Positions 9,512 through 19,073 are shown, numbered from the stretch's first letter. The stretch: DNA of 64,000 nucleotides from Corticibacter populi (GCF_004217315.1 NZ_SGWR01000002.1:488414-552413), one strand, 5' to 3'. Program-made: numbers and translations. The notes: generated by a model from the letters alone, not told the origin.

Positions 9512-9707
9512 CATCCCCCATTCAATCAACGACTTGACCACTGCGGAGACCGGCAGTGTTGTGCGCGTGTGGGCTTTTTTTGCATGCCTGGTGCGGCAGG
9601 ATTGCCCCACGCGGAGCGAAACAAATCGTTGCAAACTGCTCGACCCGATCGGCTGCCGCGCTGCGTACAAATACCATCATTGACCGCCAAACCGAGGAGC
9701 GACTTTC

Positions 9708-11168
9708 ATGGTACACATGCCTTCCCATTTCAAGTTTGTCCGCAGCCACCAGGCCTTGCTGGCGCTGATGGCCGTTGCCGGCGCCGCCGGCGCCGCGCCG
9801 GTGCAGGAGAAAGTCAGCGACGCGGGCAGCCGCCAGGCGCTGGCCGTGACGATTTACAACGAGTCGCTGGCGCTGATCCGGGAGGAACGTCAGCTGCCAC
9901 TGGACAAGGGCCTCAATCGCATCGCGCTGCGCGAGGTGTCGGGGCAAATCATGCCCCAGACGGCCAGTTTGCGCAGCCTCTCGGGTGATCCGCTGCAGTT
10001 GCTGGAGCAGAACTTCGACTTCGACCTGCTGGGCAGCCACGCGCTGCTCGACAAGTACGTCGGCCGCACCGTGACGGTGATCCGCACCCATCCTGCCACC
10101 GGCAAAGAAACGCGCGAGCCGGCCACCGTGCTGGCCAACAACGACGGCGTGGTGCTGCAGTATGCGGACCGCCTCGAAACCGGGCTGCCCGCCGATGCCC
10201 GCATCTCTTTCGATGAAGTGCCGCCGAACCTGCGCGACCGCCCGACGCTGGTGGTCGAACTCGAGGCCGGCCGCGGCGGCACGCAGGCGGTGGACCTCTC
10301 CTATCTGACCGGCGGCCTGTCCTGGCAGGCCGACTATGTCGCCACGCTGGCTTCGGACGAAAGCAGCCTGGATCTGGCCGGCTGGGTCACCCTCACCAAC
10401 CAGAGCGGCACCGCCTATGAGAACGCCGCGCTGCAGTTGGTGGCCGGCGATGTCGGCCGCGCGCCGCAGGCCCACGACATGGTGAAGCTCGCCGCCCGCA
10501 TGGAAATGATGCCGGCACCGGCCGCCGCCGTGCAGCAGGAGGCGCTGTTCGAGTACCACCTCTACACGCTGCCGCGCCCGACCACGCTGCGCAACAACCA
10601 GACCAAGCAGGTGGCGCTGCTATCGGCGCAATCGGTGCCGGTGCGCAAGGAATACCGCCTGCAGGGCCAGGCCAGCTGGTACGGCCGCGCCCGCGGCGAC
10701 AGCCCCGAGCTGGGCGACAAGCGCAAGGTGGACGTTTTCGTCGAGTTCGACAACAAGGAAGCGGCGGGCCTGGGCATGCCGCTACCCAAGGGCATCGTGC
10801 GCGTCTACAAGGCCGACAGCCAGAAACGGGCGCTGTTCATTGGAGAGGACCGCATCGACCACACCGCCAAGAACGAGGTCGTTCGGCTCAAGCTGGGGAG
10901 CGCCTTCGACCTGAACGGCACCTGGAAGCATCTGGGCACCAAAGTGCTTGCGGACAACCTCTACGAAATGGCCTTCCGCATCGAGCTGCGCAACGCCAAG
11001 GACGTACCGGCCACCATCACGGTGGTCGAGCCGATCCCGGGCGACTGGACCATGCTCGAGGAGAGCATCGCCCACAGCAAGCCCACGGGCGGCTTGGCGC
11101 AGTGGCAGGTGCCGGTGCCGGCCAATGGCAACGCGGTGCTGAACTACAAGGTGCGGATCCGGTACTGA
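9708..11168 (+). CDS. DUF4139-domain exported protein
   Basis: Protein of 486 residues with an N-terminal signal sequence (hydrophobic core around residues 16-30, cut after GAAGAAP). The rest matches the DUF4139 family: an N-terminal beta-rich region beginning VTIYNESLALIREER, the central DLSYLTGGLSWQADYVA block, and a C-terminal beta-rich region ending in a YKVRIRY strand. The function of the family in bacteria is unknown; it is usually periplasmic or outer-membrane associated. A clear GAGGAG ribosome-binding site (9694-9699) supports the ATG at 9708. The gene stands alone and converges on the arsC-like gene. Confidence 0.85.
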   Translation: MVHMPSHFKFVRSHQALLALMAVAGAAGAAPVQEKVSDAGSRQALAVTIYNESLALIREERQLPLDKGLNRIALREVSGQIMPQTASLRSLSGDPLQLLEQNFDFDLLGSHALLDKYVGRTVTVIRTHPATGKETREPATVLANNDGVVLQYADRLETGLPADARISFDEVPPNLRDRPTLVVELEAGRGGTQAVDLSYLTGGLSWQADYVATLASDESSLDLAGWVTLTNQSGTAYENAALQLVAGDVGRAPQAHDMVKLAARMEMMPAPAAAVQQEALFEYHLYTLPRPTTLRNNQTKQVALLSAQSVPVRKEYRLQGQASWYGRARGDSPELGDKRKVDVFVEFDNKEAAGLGMPLPKGIVRVYKADSQKRALFIGEDRIDHTAKNEVVRLKLGSAFDLNGTWKHLGTKVLADNLYEMAFRIELRNAKDVPATITVVEPIPGDWTMLEESIAHSKPTGGLAQWQVPVPANGNAVLNYKVRIRY

Positions 11169-11181
11169 TCAGCCTGCGGCT

Positions 11182-11577
11182 TCAGGCCATAATCTCCAGC
11201 GCCTTCTCGACCGGTCGCGCCAGCCGCGTACCCTGCGCGGTGGTCACGAACGGCCGATTCAGCAGCACGGGGTGCGCGGCCATCGCATCGAGCAGCGCGG
11301 CATCATCGGCATCGGCCAGGCCCAGCTCCTGATAAAGGGGTTCCTTGCTGCGCACGGCCTCGCGCACGCTCAGGCCGGCGGCCTCGATCAGCGCGGCGAT
11401 CTGCGCGCGCGCCAGCGGCGTCTTGAGGTACTCGACGATGGTCGGCTGATAGCCATGTTCGCGCAGCAGTTCCAGCGTCTTGCGCGAGGTGCTGCAACGG
11501 CTGTTGTGGTAGATGGTGGCCGCGTGGGCGGCCTTGGCGGGAGAAGCTGGCATGGTCGGGGCGCCAGGCGGGCGCAT
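11182..11577 (-). CDS. arsC: ArsC-family (thioredoxin-fold) reductase
   Basis: Protein of 131 residues from the ATG at 11577, or 123 from the ATG at 11553. It has the glutaredoxin-type ArsC fold: IYHNSRCSTSRKTLELL with catalytic Cys28, then EYLKTPL, and a C-terminal LLNRPFV followed by a conserved basic position, as in arsenate reductases that use glutathione and glutaredoxin. No arsenic resistance operon is adjacent, so it may be a housekeeping member of the family (YffB/ArsC-like) and not a true arsenate reductase. The first 15-20 residues precede the domain, and the start is uncertain. Confidence 0.8.
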   Translation of the reverse strand: MRPPGAPTMPASPAKAAHAATIYHNSRCSTSRKTLELLREHGYQPTIVEYLKTPLARAQIAALIEAAGLSVREAVRSKEPLYQELGLADADDAALLDAMAAHPVLLNRPFVTTAQGTRLARPVEKALEIMA

Positions 11578-11649
11578 GATCAATGGGTTGCGCGAAGAAT
11601 CGCGAAAGCGCCATTGTGACGCGCCCCGCCGCGCCGGCCTCGCCAAGCG

Positions 11650-12579
11650 TCAGTAGATGTGCGGAACCTTCATGCTCTCGGGCACGGGGTGGCGAATATA
11701 ATCGTCATGGTGCACGCGCGGCGGCAGCACGACCGGCTGGTGCGGCACCTCGTCATAGGGAATCCGGCTGAGGAAGTGGGCCATGCAGTTGAGGCGTGCG
11801 CGCTTCTTGTCGTCCCCCTCGACCACCCACCACGGGCTGTCGGCGGTGTGCGTGCGCTCGAACATGACTTCCTTGGCGCGGGTGTAATCCTCCCAGCGGC
11901 GGCGCGACTCCAGGTCCATTGGCGAGAGCTTCCACTGCTTGAGCGGGTCATGGATGCGCATCAGAAAGCGCTTGTTCTGTTCCTCGTCGGAGATCGAGAA
12001 CCAGTACTTGATGAGAATGGTGCCCGAGCGGATCAGCATGCGCTCGAACTCGACCACGCTGCGGAAGAACTCCTCGTACTCGTCGTCGGTGCAAAAACCC
12101 ATCACCTTCTCGACCCCGGCGCGGTTGTACCAGCTGCGATCGAACAGCACGATCTCGCCACCGGCAGGCAGGTGCGAGGCATAGCGCTGAAAGTACCACT
12201 GCGTGCGCTCACGCTCGTTGGGCGCCGGCAGCGCGGCGACGCGGCATACGCGCGGGTTCAGGCGCTGCGTGATGCGCTTGATGGCACCGCCCTTGCCGGC
12301 CGAGTCGCGGCCCTCGAACAGCACCACCACCTTGAGCTTCTGGTGCACCACCCAGTCCTGCAGCTTGACCAGTTCGCCCTGCAGGCGCAGCAGTTCGCTG
12401 AAGTAGCGCGCCCGTGGCAGGTCGGTGCCGTCGTCCGGGCCTGCATCCACCAGCGCATCGAGCCGCCGGTCGTCCATCTCCAGTTCCAGCTCTTCATCCA
12501 GGTCATCCATGATGTCCGCCTGGAATTGCTGAATCTGCGTCGTCAGGTTCTCTTCGCCTGGGAAATGGCCTTTGTCCAT
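11650..12579 (-). CDS. ppk2: Polyphosphate kinase 2
   Basis: Enzyme of 309 residues that uses polyphosphate to phosphorylate nucleotides. The P-loop is FEGRDSAGKGG (residues 88-98) and the Walker B region is EIVLFDRSWYNRAGVE. The lid region with KYWFSISDEEQ and the conserved WKLSPMD block are also present. The single-domain length matches class I PPK2 (nucleoside diphosphate kinase type), though the class cannot be fixed by eye. The acidic N-terminus (residues 20-50) is variable in the family. It is a single-gene unit. Confidence 0.95.
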   Translation of the reverse strand: MDKGHFPGEENLTTQIQQFQADIMDDLDEELELEMDDRRLDALVDAGPDDGTDLPRARYFSELLRLQGELVKLQDWVVHQKLKVVVLFEGRDSAGKGGAIKRITQRLNPRVCRVAALPAPNERERTQWYFQRYASHLPAGGEIVLFDRSWYNRAGVEKVMGFCTDDEYEEFFRSVVEFERMLIRSGTILIKYWFSISDEEQNKRFLMRIHDPLKQWKLSPMDLESRRRWEDYTRAKEVMFERTHTADSPWWVVEGDDKKRARLNCMAHFLSRIPYDEVPHQPVVLPPRVHHDDYIRHPVPESMKVPHIY

Positions 12580-12767
12580 GCTGGTTCTGCCTCTGTTGCC
12601 GTGGTTGCATCGCTGCCCGAAGTGCCGCAGCGTATGCCGAAATCATGACAGATTCATGACGCAAGAAGCGTGCGCACGCGCTGCAGTCATGTGGCCACCG
12701 ATGCCGGGACGGCCGATTGGCCGTACACTTTGCGGCCATACATCAGCAGGGTTCGCAGGAGAAGCAC

Positions 12768-13628
12768 ATGCGTTGGGAAGGCAACCGGCAATCGCGCAAC
12801 GTGGAAGACCGCCGATCCGGTAGCGGTGGCCTGGGCGGGCGCAGCCTGGGCATCGGCTCGATCGTCATCGCGCTCGTGGCCGGGTGGATCTTCGGCATCA
12901 ATCCGATGACCATCCTCGGCTTCATGGAAAGCGCCACGCCGCCTGCCACCCAGCAGCAAAGCACTGTCACCACCGATCCGCTGGACGACCGCATGGGCCA
13001 GTTCGTCTCGACCGTGCTGGCCGATACCGAGGACGTCTGGAGCGACATCTTCCGCCAGGCCGGCGCTACCTACCAGGAGCCACGCCTGGTGCTGTTTCGC
13101 GATGCCACGCCCACGAGTTGCGGCACCGGCCAGGCCGCCATGGGACCGTTTTACTGCCCGGCCGATGGCACCGTCTACATCGACCTGAGCTTCTACGAGG
13201 AGCTGAAGAACCGTCTGGGCGCACCGGGCGAGTTTGCCCAGGCCTATGTGATCGCCCATGAGGTGGGCCACCACATCCAGCGCCTGATGGGCACCACGCA
13301 AAAGCTCGACAGCCTGCGCAGCCGCATCAGCCAGGCCGAGTACAACCAGCTGAGCGTGCGCCTGGAACTGCAGGCCGACTGCTACGCCGGCGTATGGGGA
13401 CACCACGCCGACCGCCAGCGCCAGATCCTCGAAAACGGCGACATCGAGGCCGCCATGAACGCGGCCGCCAGAATCGGCGATGACGCGCTGCAGCGCTCGG
13501 CCGGCCAGGTGGTGCGTCCCGAGAGCTTCACCCATGGCACAAGCGCGCAGCGCCAGCGCTGGTTCCAGCGTGGCCTGAGCAGCGGCGACATGGGCGCCTG
13601 CGACACCTTCGCCACCCAGGCGTTGTGA
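12768..13628 (+). CDS. Neutral zinc metallopeptidase, YpfJ family
   Basis: Membrane-anchored predicted metallopeptidase of 286 residues. It has a basic N-terminus ([16 protein letters not shown]), one membrane helix at about residues 30-45, and a C-terminal domain with the zinc motif HEVGHH (His164, Glu165, His168). The family signature [12 protein letters not shown] supplies the third ligand region. The start is set by a good AGGAGAAG ribosome-binding site at 12757-12764. The peptidase activity is predicted from the motif; the substrate of this family is not known. Confidence 0.92.
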   Translation: MRWEGNRQSRNVEDRRSGSGGLGGRSLGIGSIVIALVAGWIFGINPMTILGFMESATPPATQQQSTVTTDPLDDRMGQFVSTVLADTEDVWSDIFRQAGATYQEPRLVLFRDATPTSCGTGQAAMGPFYCPADGTVYIDLSFYEELKNRLGAPGEFAQAYVIAHEVGHHIQRLMGTTQKLDSLRSRISQAEYNQLSVRLELQADCYAGVWGHHADRQRQILENGDIEAAMNAAARIGDDALQRSAGQVVRPESFTHGTSAQRQRWFQRGLSSGDMGACDTFATQAL

Positions 13629-13697
13629 ATTGAAGGGGCTTGAAGGGGCAAATGGGCCTCAGCACACCGACTGCGCACTGAGCACTGAAGCGGCCCG

Positions 13698-14627
13698 TCA
13701 CCCGTCCAGCAACGTCTCCCACCCCCCCGGCGGCACGAAACGGCCATCCCGCAGCACCAGCCGGGTGGGCCCGGGCATGGCCGCCACCGGCTGCGGATGC
13801 AATGCATCGCCCGGGAAGCACACCATGCGTTCGCCCTCATGCTGCAGGCTGACGGGGGCAACCAGATGAGGCGCCTGCTCACGTGCATGCTGCTGCAGGT
13901 TCTGCAGACTGGCAAAGCGGGCCAGGTGCGCCAGCGTCATGATCTGCGGCGGCGCCAGCGCCACCTCGCCCGCCACATACTGCTGCAGCAAAGCGGCCGG
14001 CGAGGCCCACACCAGACGCTGGGCCTCCTGGCCATCGGCCCGGGCTTGCTGCCCCTCGGGCATCAGCGCCAGAAAGAACCAGGTGTCGAAGCGCTTGACG
14101 CTCATGTTGGGGGACAGCGGCGTGATCCAGCGCGAAAACGGCTCCATGCCCTGCACACTGGTGTGCAGTTGCCATTGCGCGCAGATCTGGCACCAGTCAC
14201 CACCGCTGGCGAGTTGCCGGCGCAACAGCGGCAACAGTGCCGGCTGGTTCGGGCGCGATTGGGACGGCTGGAATGATTGGGCCGGGCGAGGCGCATCGGG
14301 CTCCAACCACAGCAGCCCGGCCTCTTCCGCCGTCTCGCGCAGCGCCGCGCCATACAAGGCGGCCATCGCCTCGCGTGTCAGGCCGTGCCCGGCCAGACGC
14401 GGCGCCAGGGCCTGCCAATGCCGGTCGAAGCCGCTGGCAGCGGCAATCGCGGCATCACCCGCTTCCACCTTGCCGCCGGGAAACACCAGCGCCCCGGGGA
14501 AGTTGCTGGCGCTGGCGTGCCGCTCCATCAACAGCACCTGCAGCGTGCCATGCGCTGAGGCAGGCACTTCACGCACGATGATCAGGCTGGCGGCAGGGTT
14601 GGCAGGCAAGGAGGAGTTGCTGGGCAT
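13698..14627 (-). CDS. Nudix hydrolase with interrupted Nudix box (NUDT19-like)
   Basis: Protein of 309 residues. It starts with a Nudix strand (SLIIVRE) and FPGALVFPGGKVEAGD, the first half of the Nudix box. The catalytic half, ALRETAEEAGL, appears only some 35-40 residues later. Such an insertion is known in eukaryotic NUDT19/RP2-type enzymes and bacterial relatives, which act on CoA derivatives, but the substrate here is not shown. The downstream WITPLSPNMSVKRFDTWFFLA stretch is typical of that subgroup. The start is the ATG at 14627. The gene is divergent from the SDR gene. Confidence 0.85.
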   Translation of the reverse strand: MPSNSSLPANPAASLIIVREVPASAHGTLQVLLMERHASASNFPGALVFPGGKVEAGDAAIAAASGFDRHWQALAPRLAGHGLTREAMAALYGAALRETAEEAGLLWLEPDAPRPAQSFQPSQSRPNQPALLPLLRRQLASGGDWCQICAQWQLHTSVQGMEPFSRWITPLSPNMSVKRFDTWFFLALMPEGQQARADGQEAQRLVWASPAALLQQYVAGEVALAPPQIMTLAHLARFASLQNLQQHAREQAPHLVAPVSLQHEGERMVCFPGDALHPQPVAAMPGPTRLVLRDGRFVPPGGWETLLDG

Positions 14628-14732
14628 GGGTCGCAGGCAGGACGCCGATTGACGGGGTGGATCACTATGATCGCCGGGCCGGCCACAGACCTGTCGGCGG
14701 CACACCATCGGAATCAAGCAAGGAGAACCATC

Positions 14733-15650
14733 ATGGCATTGGATTTTCAAGGGCGCGTAGCCATTGTGACAGGCGCCGGCGGCGGCCTGGGCCGCGAACA
14801 CGCACTGGCTCTGGCGCGGCGCGGCGCCAAGGTGCTGGTCAACGACCTGGGCGGCAGCGTGCATGGCGAGGGCGGCTCCGGCGGCGCCGCGCAGGCCGTG
14901 GCCAACGAGATCACCGCCGCCGGCGGCACGGCACTGGCCAATGGCGCCTCGGTCACCGACTTTGCCGCCGTGCAGGCCATGGTGCAGCAAGCCATCGACG
15001 CCTGGGGCCGCATCGACATCCTGGTCAACAACGCCGGCATCCTGCGCGACAAGACCTTCTCGAAGATGGATCTGGCCGACTTCCGCCTGGTCGTCGAAGT
15101 GCATCTGATGGGTGCCGTGCACTGCAGCAAGGCCGTCTGGCCGCACATGGCGGCGCAGCAGTATGGCCGCATCGTCATGACCACCTCTTCGTCAGGCCTC
15201 TACGGCAACTTCGGCCAATCCAACTATGGTGCGGCCAAGCTCGCGCAAGTCGGGCTGATGCAGACCCTGGCCCTGGAAGGCGCCCGGCACGGCATTCACG
15301 TCAACGCACTGGCCCCCACCGCCGCCACCCGCATGACCGAGGGGCTGATGCCCGCCGAAGTACTGGCACAATTGAGCCCCGCCGCCGTGGTGCCCGCCAT
15401 GCTGGTTCTGGCCCATGAAGAGGCGCCCACCCGCACCATCCTGTGCGCCGGTGCCGGCAGCTTCGAGGCCGCCCACATCACGCTGACGCAAGGCATCCAT
15501 CTGGGCCTGGGGGGCGACACCGACACCGAACTGGCCGCGCGGCTGGCCCAGGTGCTGGACCGCGAGGGCGAGCAAGTGCCCGGCAGCGGCCAGGCCCAGG
15601 GTCAGCTCGAAGTGGGCAAGGCCCTGGCCGCACACCGGCGGTCCGACTGA
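14733..15650 (+). CDS. Short-chain dehydrogenase/reductase (MFE-2/HSD17B4-like)
   Basis: NAD(P)-dependent oxidoreductase of 305 residues. The Rossmann motif is TGAGGGLGREHALALARRGA, followed by VNDLGG and the catalytic pattern with NNAG, a TTSSSG serine strand and YGAAK. The GREHAL and VNDLGG signatures resemble the dehydrogenase domain of multifunctional beta-oxidation enzymes. A role in fatty-acid or acyl-CoA metabolism is therefore plausible but not shown. An AAGGAGAA ribosome-binding site at 14720-14727 sets the start at 14733. The C-terminal 50 residues extend past the core fold. Confidence 0.88.
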   Translation: MALDFQGRVAIVTGAGGGLGREHALALARRGAKVLVNDLGGSVHGEGGSGGAAQAVANEITAAGGTALANGASVTDFAAVQAMVQQAIDAWGRIDILVNNAGILRDKTFSKMDLADFRLVVEVHLMGAVHCSKAVWPHMAAQQYGRIVMTTSSSGLYGNFGQSNYGAAKLAQVGLMQTLALEGARHGIHVNALAPTAATRMTEGLMPAEVLAQLSPAAVVPAMLVLAHEEAPTRTILCAGAGSFEAAHITLTQGIHLGLGGDTDTELAARLAQVLDREGEQVPGSGQAQGQLEVGKALAAHRRSD

Positions 15651-15728
15651 CGACGGATCATTGAACCGCCGGAAACCTGAGAGCAGTTGACCGCCCCGGG
15701 CCCATCCAACAACGAAGGCATTCTCCCC

Positions 15729-16685
15729 ATGAGCATCCAATGGTTTCCCGGCCACATGCACCTGACCCGCAAGGCCATCGGCGATCGGGTCAAGACCATC
15801 GACGTGGTCATCGAGATGGTGGATGCCCGCCTGCCCGCCTCCAGCGCCAACCCGATGCTGCGCGAGCTGCTCACGCGCAAGCACAGCCTCAAGGTGCTGA
15901 ACAAGGCCGATCTGGCCGACCCCGTGCGCACCCAGGAGTGGCTGGAGTGGTACCAGCAGAAGGAAGGGACGGCGGCCATTGCCATGGACAGCCACCACAG
16001 TGCGCCGGCGCGCGCGCTGATCGAAGCCTGCCAGCAACTGATGCCCAGCCGCGGCAGCATGGACAAGCCCATGCGCGTGCTGATCTGCGGCATCCCCAAC
16101 GTCGGCAAATCCACGCTGATCAACACCATGGTCGGCAAGCGCGCCGCCAAGGCTGCCAATGAGCCCGGCGTGACCCGCCAGGAGCAGCGCTTTGCGCTGC
16201 AGGACGGCTTCTACCTCTTCGACACCCCCGGCGTGCTGTGGCCGCGCATCATCGTCGCGCAAAGCGGCTACAACCTGGCAGCGGCCGGCTCCATCGGCCG
16301 CAATGCCTTCGATGACGAGCTGGTGGCGCTGGAACTGCTGGCCTACCTGCAAAGGCACTACGGCGGCGCCCTGCTGGCACGCTACCCGGTCGCCGAGAAC
16401 GAGGCCGAACTGCGCGCCCTGCCCGACCACGAACTGTTCGAGCGCATCGCCCGCAAGCGTGGTGCGCTGCTGCCGGGCAACCGTGTCAACACGCAAAAGG
16501 CTGCCGAGCTGGTCCTGCAGGACTTCCGCTCGGGCGCCATCGGCCGCATCACCATCGAAACCCCCACCGAATTCGAAGAGTGGCTGGCCACCGGCGAGCG
16601 CCTCGATGCCGAACGCCAGCTGCGCAAGGAGCAGTACCAGCAGGAGCGCCAGCAGCGCAAGTCGGGCCGCCGCACGCAGCGCTGA
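15729..16685 (+). CDS. ylqF: Ribosome biogenesis GTPase YlqF/RbgA
   Basis: Circularly permuted GTPase of 318 residues that assists maturation of the large ribosomal subunit. The motifs occur in permuted order: G4 NKAD (58-61) comes first, then G1 GIPNVGKST (121-129), and G3 DTPG (165-168). The N-terminus IQWFPGHMHLTRKAI is diagnostic of the family. The C-terminus is basic and rich in Arg and Gln, as expected for rRNA binding. The ATG at 15729 gives the standard start. The gene follows the SDR by 78 nt and may share its transcript. Confidence 0.95.
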   Translation: MSIQWFPGHMHLTRKAIGDRVKTIDVVIEMVDARLPASSANPMLRELLTRKHSLKVLNKADLADPVRTQEWLEWYQQKEGTAAIAMDSHHSAPARALIEACQQLMPSRGSMDKPMRVLICGIPNVGKSTLINTMVGKRAAKAANEPGVTRQEQRFALQDGFYLFDTPGVLWPRIIVAQSGYNLAAAGSIGRNAFDDELVALELLAYLQRHYGGALLARYPVAENEAELRALPDHELFERIARKRGALLPGNRVNTQKAAELVLQDFRSGAIGRITIETPTEFEEWLATGERLDAERQLRKEQYQQERQQRKSGRRTQR

Positions 16686-16714
16686 CCGAACCCCGCGCAA
16701 GGGCCCAAAGGTTA

Positions 16715-16745
16715 TTGCCGGCGTCCCGGCAAACCGGGTTAGAAT
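16715..16745 (+). promoter_or_regulatory. Candidate promoter of tRNA-Thr
   Basis: TTGCCG (16715-16720) and TAGAAT (16740-16745) are separated by 19 bases and lie just upstream of the tRNA, with the expected start near 16752. The same TAGAAT -10 word occurs upstream of secA (25711-25716) and acpP (61297-61302). The long spacer lowers confidence. Confidence 0.45.
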
Positions 16746-16755
16746 GCGCGCCTTC

Positions 16756-16831
16756 GCCGGTTTAGCTCAGCTGGTAGAGCACCCGCCTTGTAAGCGGTAG
16801 GTCGTCAGTTCGAATCCGACAACCGGCACCA
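16756..16831 (+). tRNA. tRNA-Thr (anticodon TGT)
   Basis: A 76-base tRNA with encoded CCA. The acceptor stem pairs GCCGGTT with AACCGGC. The anticodon stem CCGC/GCGG encloses a loop with CTTGTAA and anticodon TGT at 16789-16791, reading ACA threonine codons. D- and T-arms are canonical. A strong terminator follows directly. Confidence 0.97.
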
Positions 16832-16840
16832 TCCATGAAA

Positions 16841-16873
16841 CCCCGCATGCCAACGCATGCGGGGTTTTCTTTT
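16841..16873 (+). terminator. Rho-independent terminator of tRNA-Thr
   Basis: A perfect 10-bp stem, CCCCGCATGC (16841-16850) with GCATGCGGGG (16855-16864), closed by a CAAC loop and followed by TTTTCTTTT. It would end the tRNA-Thr transcript ten bases after the CCA. Confidence 0.93.
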
Positions 16874-17138
16874 GAATATCAGATGGTTCTCCTGAAATCA
16901 TGGGCAAGCATGCCCGCACAGGAACCCATGCAACGCTGAACTCCTGTATCCGTCCACGCATCCCTGTAGAAGAAGATCGAACTCGGGAACGCAGGCAGGG
17001 ATAGACCATGAGACGCAGCGGAATCAGATGCAAACAAAGCTGTCGCATCCTGCATCGGACCTTCAACGCTGCGCTCCAGCCTTTCCAACTCATGGTCCGG
17101 TCGGCTTTGTCCTCATTCGTTGAGCCCATACCGCAAAC
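16874..17138. other. Intergenic stretch without recognised gene
   Basis: Between the tRNA-Thr terminator and the 3' end of the sensor kinase gene lie about 265 bases. Short open frames exist on both strands but none has a ribosome-binding site or recognisable product. Base composition is slightly less GC-rich than the neighbours. Being downstream of a tRNA, it could be a decayed insertion, but no attachment repeat was seen. Confidence 0.5.
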
Positions 17139-19073
17139 TCATTGCGGCCGCCAGTCGCTCGGCTGCAGCCTCAGCTCCACCAACACCACAGTGGCGCCCG
17201 GGCTGGAATCCACCGTGAACCGGGCGCCCAGACGCTCGGCACGCGCTGCCATGCTGCGCATGCCGACCGACTGACCGGCACGCTGCACGTCCTGCAGATC
17301 GAAGCCTATGCCATCGTCCTCGATGCGCACGCACAGCTGCTCGGCGTCAGGCTGTTCGACCTTCACCCACACATGATGGGCGCGGCTGTGCCTGATGACG
17401 TTGGAGAGCGCCTCCTCCACCATGCGGGTGAGCAGCAGGCACTGCAGGGCACTGGGGCGCCCATCCTGCTCAAGCGCGCCTAGCCATTGCGGCGCAATGT
17501 GCCACTCGGATGCGATGCCGATTTCATCCAGAATGCGCGTGATGCGATGGCGCAGCGGAGCAATCCATTGCAGCGGGGTCTGCGGCACCAGCGCCGCCGC
17601 ACTAGAGCCATGGTCGATCAACTGGTTGAGATCGTCGCGCAGGCCCTTGAGCAGAGACAGCACGCGCGCGCTCGGCAACGTCGGCGGTGACTGCTCCACC
17701 AAGGCCATACTGCGCACCAGGCTGCCGCCAAGGCCGTCATGCAGGTCATGGGCCAGTTGGATGCGCTCCTGCAGCTTGGCGTGCTCGACCGCCTGCGCCT
17801 GTTCTCGCGCCAATGCCTGCGAAAGTTCGGCGCGGGCCTGCTCCACCCGTTCCCTGAGCTCCAGATTGAAGCGCCTGACGTTGCGCAACTGCCGTGCGAA
17901 TCGCCCACCCAGCAACAGCATCAGCAAGCCGATCACCAGCACTCCGCTGAGTGCCGCCCAGTCGCGCGCCACCTGCCAGCGATCGAACACGGAGAAAAAA
18001 CTGTTGAACGCCACCACCGCGAACACCAGCCAGCACACGGCCAGCGTCATGTGCTGCAGGTTGCGGCCCTGGCGCTGGGGGCGCCATGCATGCCACTGGA
18101 ATTGCAGGCAGTTGAGGAGGAACACCGCCATGGAGCCCTGCCAGACCAGGCCAAACCATTGGCCCGCATGCTCACGCGGCGCCAGCACCGCCATGACCGT
18201 GCCCAAAACCGCCAGAGACCACAGCACCCGCTCCACGCGCGGCAGCCTCTGCCGGCCGAAGCGGAACGTGAACATGCACACGGAGAGCACATAGAACACC
18301 AGCGCGACCAAGCTGAAGCGGCTGCGCGTCAATGAATCCGGCCAGGGCCATTGCGTGTATGCCAGGTAGGTGCTGAGATAGGCCATCCAGCACAGGGCCA
18401 TCAATCCGAACCAGCCGTAGGCACGCTCCTGCCGATTGAGAACCCATATCAGCAGAAACAGCACGCTGGCCATGGCACACAGCACGGCGTTGATGAAATA
18501 CACCGTGCGTTGCCGCCACAGGGCCTGTCGGTACTTCTCGGACACCGCCGTGGCACTGCCCAGCCGCAGCGCCCCCATGCCCGGCGAGAGTGCCGGCATG
18601 CCCACCGCGCGCACCCACACGGTGTTCACCCCTTCGCGCAGGGCCGATTCGGGCAGCAACCACCAGCGCGGCACATTCCAGCTGCGCGAGAGCGGCTCGG
18701 CCAGCGACGCGTCGCGCCACAGCAGGTCATCGTTGATGTATACCTCGCCTGCCACGCTGATGCCGTCAATGCCCAGCGCCAGCGGCGCACTGGCGGTACC
18801 ACCGGTACCGGCCGCACAGGTGCGCTCCCAATCGATGCGGTACCATGCCGATCCATCGTGATGGGGCCAGCGGCGCGCCCACATATCAGGGAGCGTCACC
18901 TCCTCCCAGCCCGCGGCCGGGCGGGCGTTGGATGGTCCTTCGGCTGGTGCCGCCTCCGTGCGCAACACCCGCGGCGCGCACTCCTGCTGCAAATCCTGTG
19001 GCGAATCGGGCGCCTCCGCCCATGCCGGCAGCCCAACCAGCAGCAGTAGCAGCCACAACACGATACGACGCAC
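17139..19073 (-). CDS. Sensor histidine kinase with DISM-like extracellular domain and multi-TM region
   Basis: Membrane kinase of 644 residues with a GTG start. After a signal sequence (residues 1-19) comes a periplasmic domain (about 50-175) with beta-rich, jelly-roll-like character (AWYRIDWERTC, GEVYINDDLLWRDAS, NTVWVRAVG), similar to ligand domains of 7TMR-DISM proteins. Six or seven membrane helices follow (about 190-390). A HisKA_3 dimerisation helix then carries the phospho-acceptor His445 in AHDLHDGLGG, and an ATPase domain includes EEALSNVIRHS and DDGIGFD. It pairs with the response regulator 3 nt upstream. The ligand is unknown; carbohydrate binding is a guess from the fold. Confidence 0.88.
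   Translation of the reverse strand: MRRIVLWLLLLLVGLPAWAEAPDSPQDLQQECAPRVLRTEAAPAEGPSNARPAAGWEEVTLPDMWARRWPHHDGSAWYRIDWERTCAAGTGGTASAPLALGIDGISVAGEVYINDDLLWRDASLAEPLSRSWNVPRWWLLPESALREGVNTVWVRAVGMPALSPGMGALRLGSATAVSEKYRQALWRQRTVYFINAVLCAMASVLFLLIWVLNRQERAYGWFGLMALCWMAYLSTYLAYTQWPWPDSLTRSRFSLVALVFYVLSVCMFTFRFGRQRLPRVERVLWSLAVLGTVMAVLAPREHAGQWFGLVWQGSMAVFLLNCLQFQWHAWRPQRQGRNLQHMTLAVCWLVFAVVAFNSFFSVFDRWQVARDWAALSGVLVIGLLMLLLGGRFARQLRNVRRFNLELRERVEQARAELSQALAREQAQAVEHAKLQERIQLAHDLHDGLGGSLVRSMALVEQSPPTLPSARVLSLLKGLRDDLNQLIDHGSSAAALVPQTPLQWIAPLRHRITRILDEIGIASEWHIAPQWLGALEQDGRPSALQCLLLTRMVEEALSNVIRHSRAHHVWVKVEQPDAEQLCVRIEDDGIGFDLQDVQRAGQSVGMRSMAARAERLGARFTVDSSPGATVVLVELRLQPSDWRPQ

Noticed and set aside
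9539-9582. A terminator after tRNA-Arg (CACTGC/GCAGTG followed later by a T-run)
   Set aside because: The 6-bp stem is separated from the T-run by about 16 bases, so it does not meet the usual structure.
11182-11577. An arsenic resistance operon around the ArsC-like gene
   Set aside because: No arsR, arsB or acr3 lies beside it; the ACR3-like permease is 30 kb away in a different operon.
16767-17129. A 120-codon minus-strand frame running through tRNA-Thr and its terminator
   Set aside because: It overlaps a definite tRNA on the other strand, has no ribosome-binding site and resembles nothing known.
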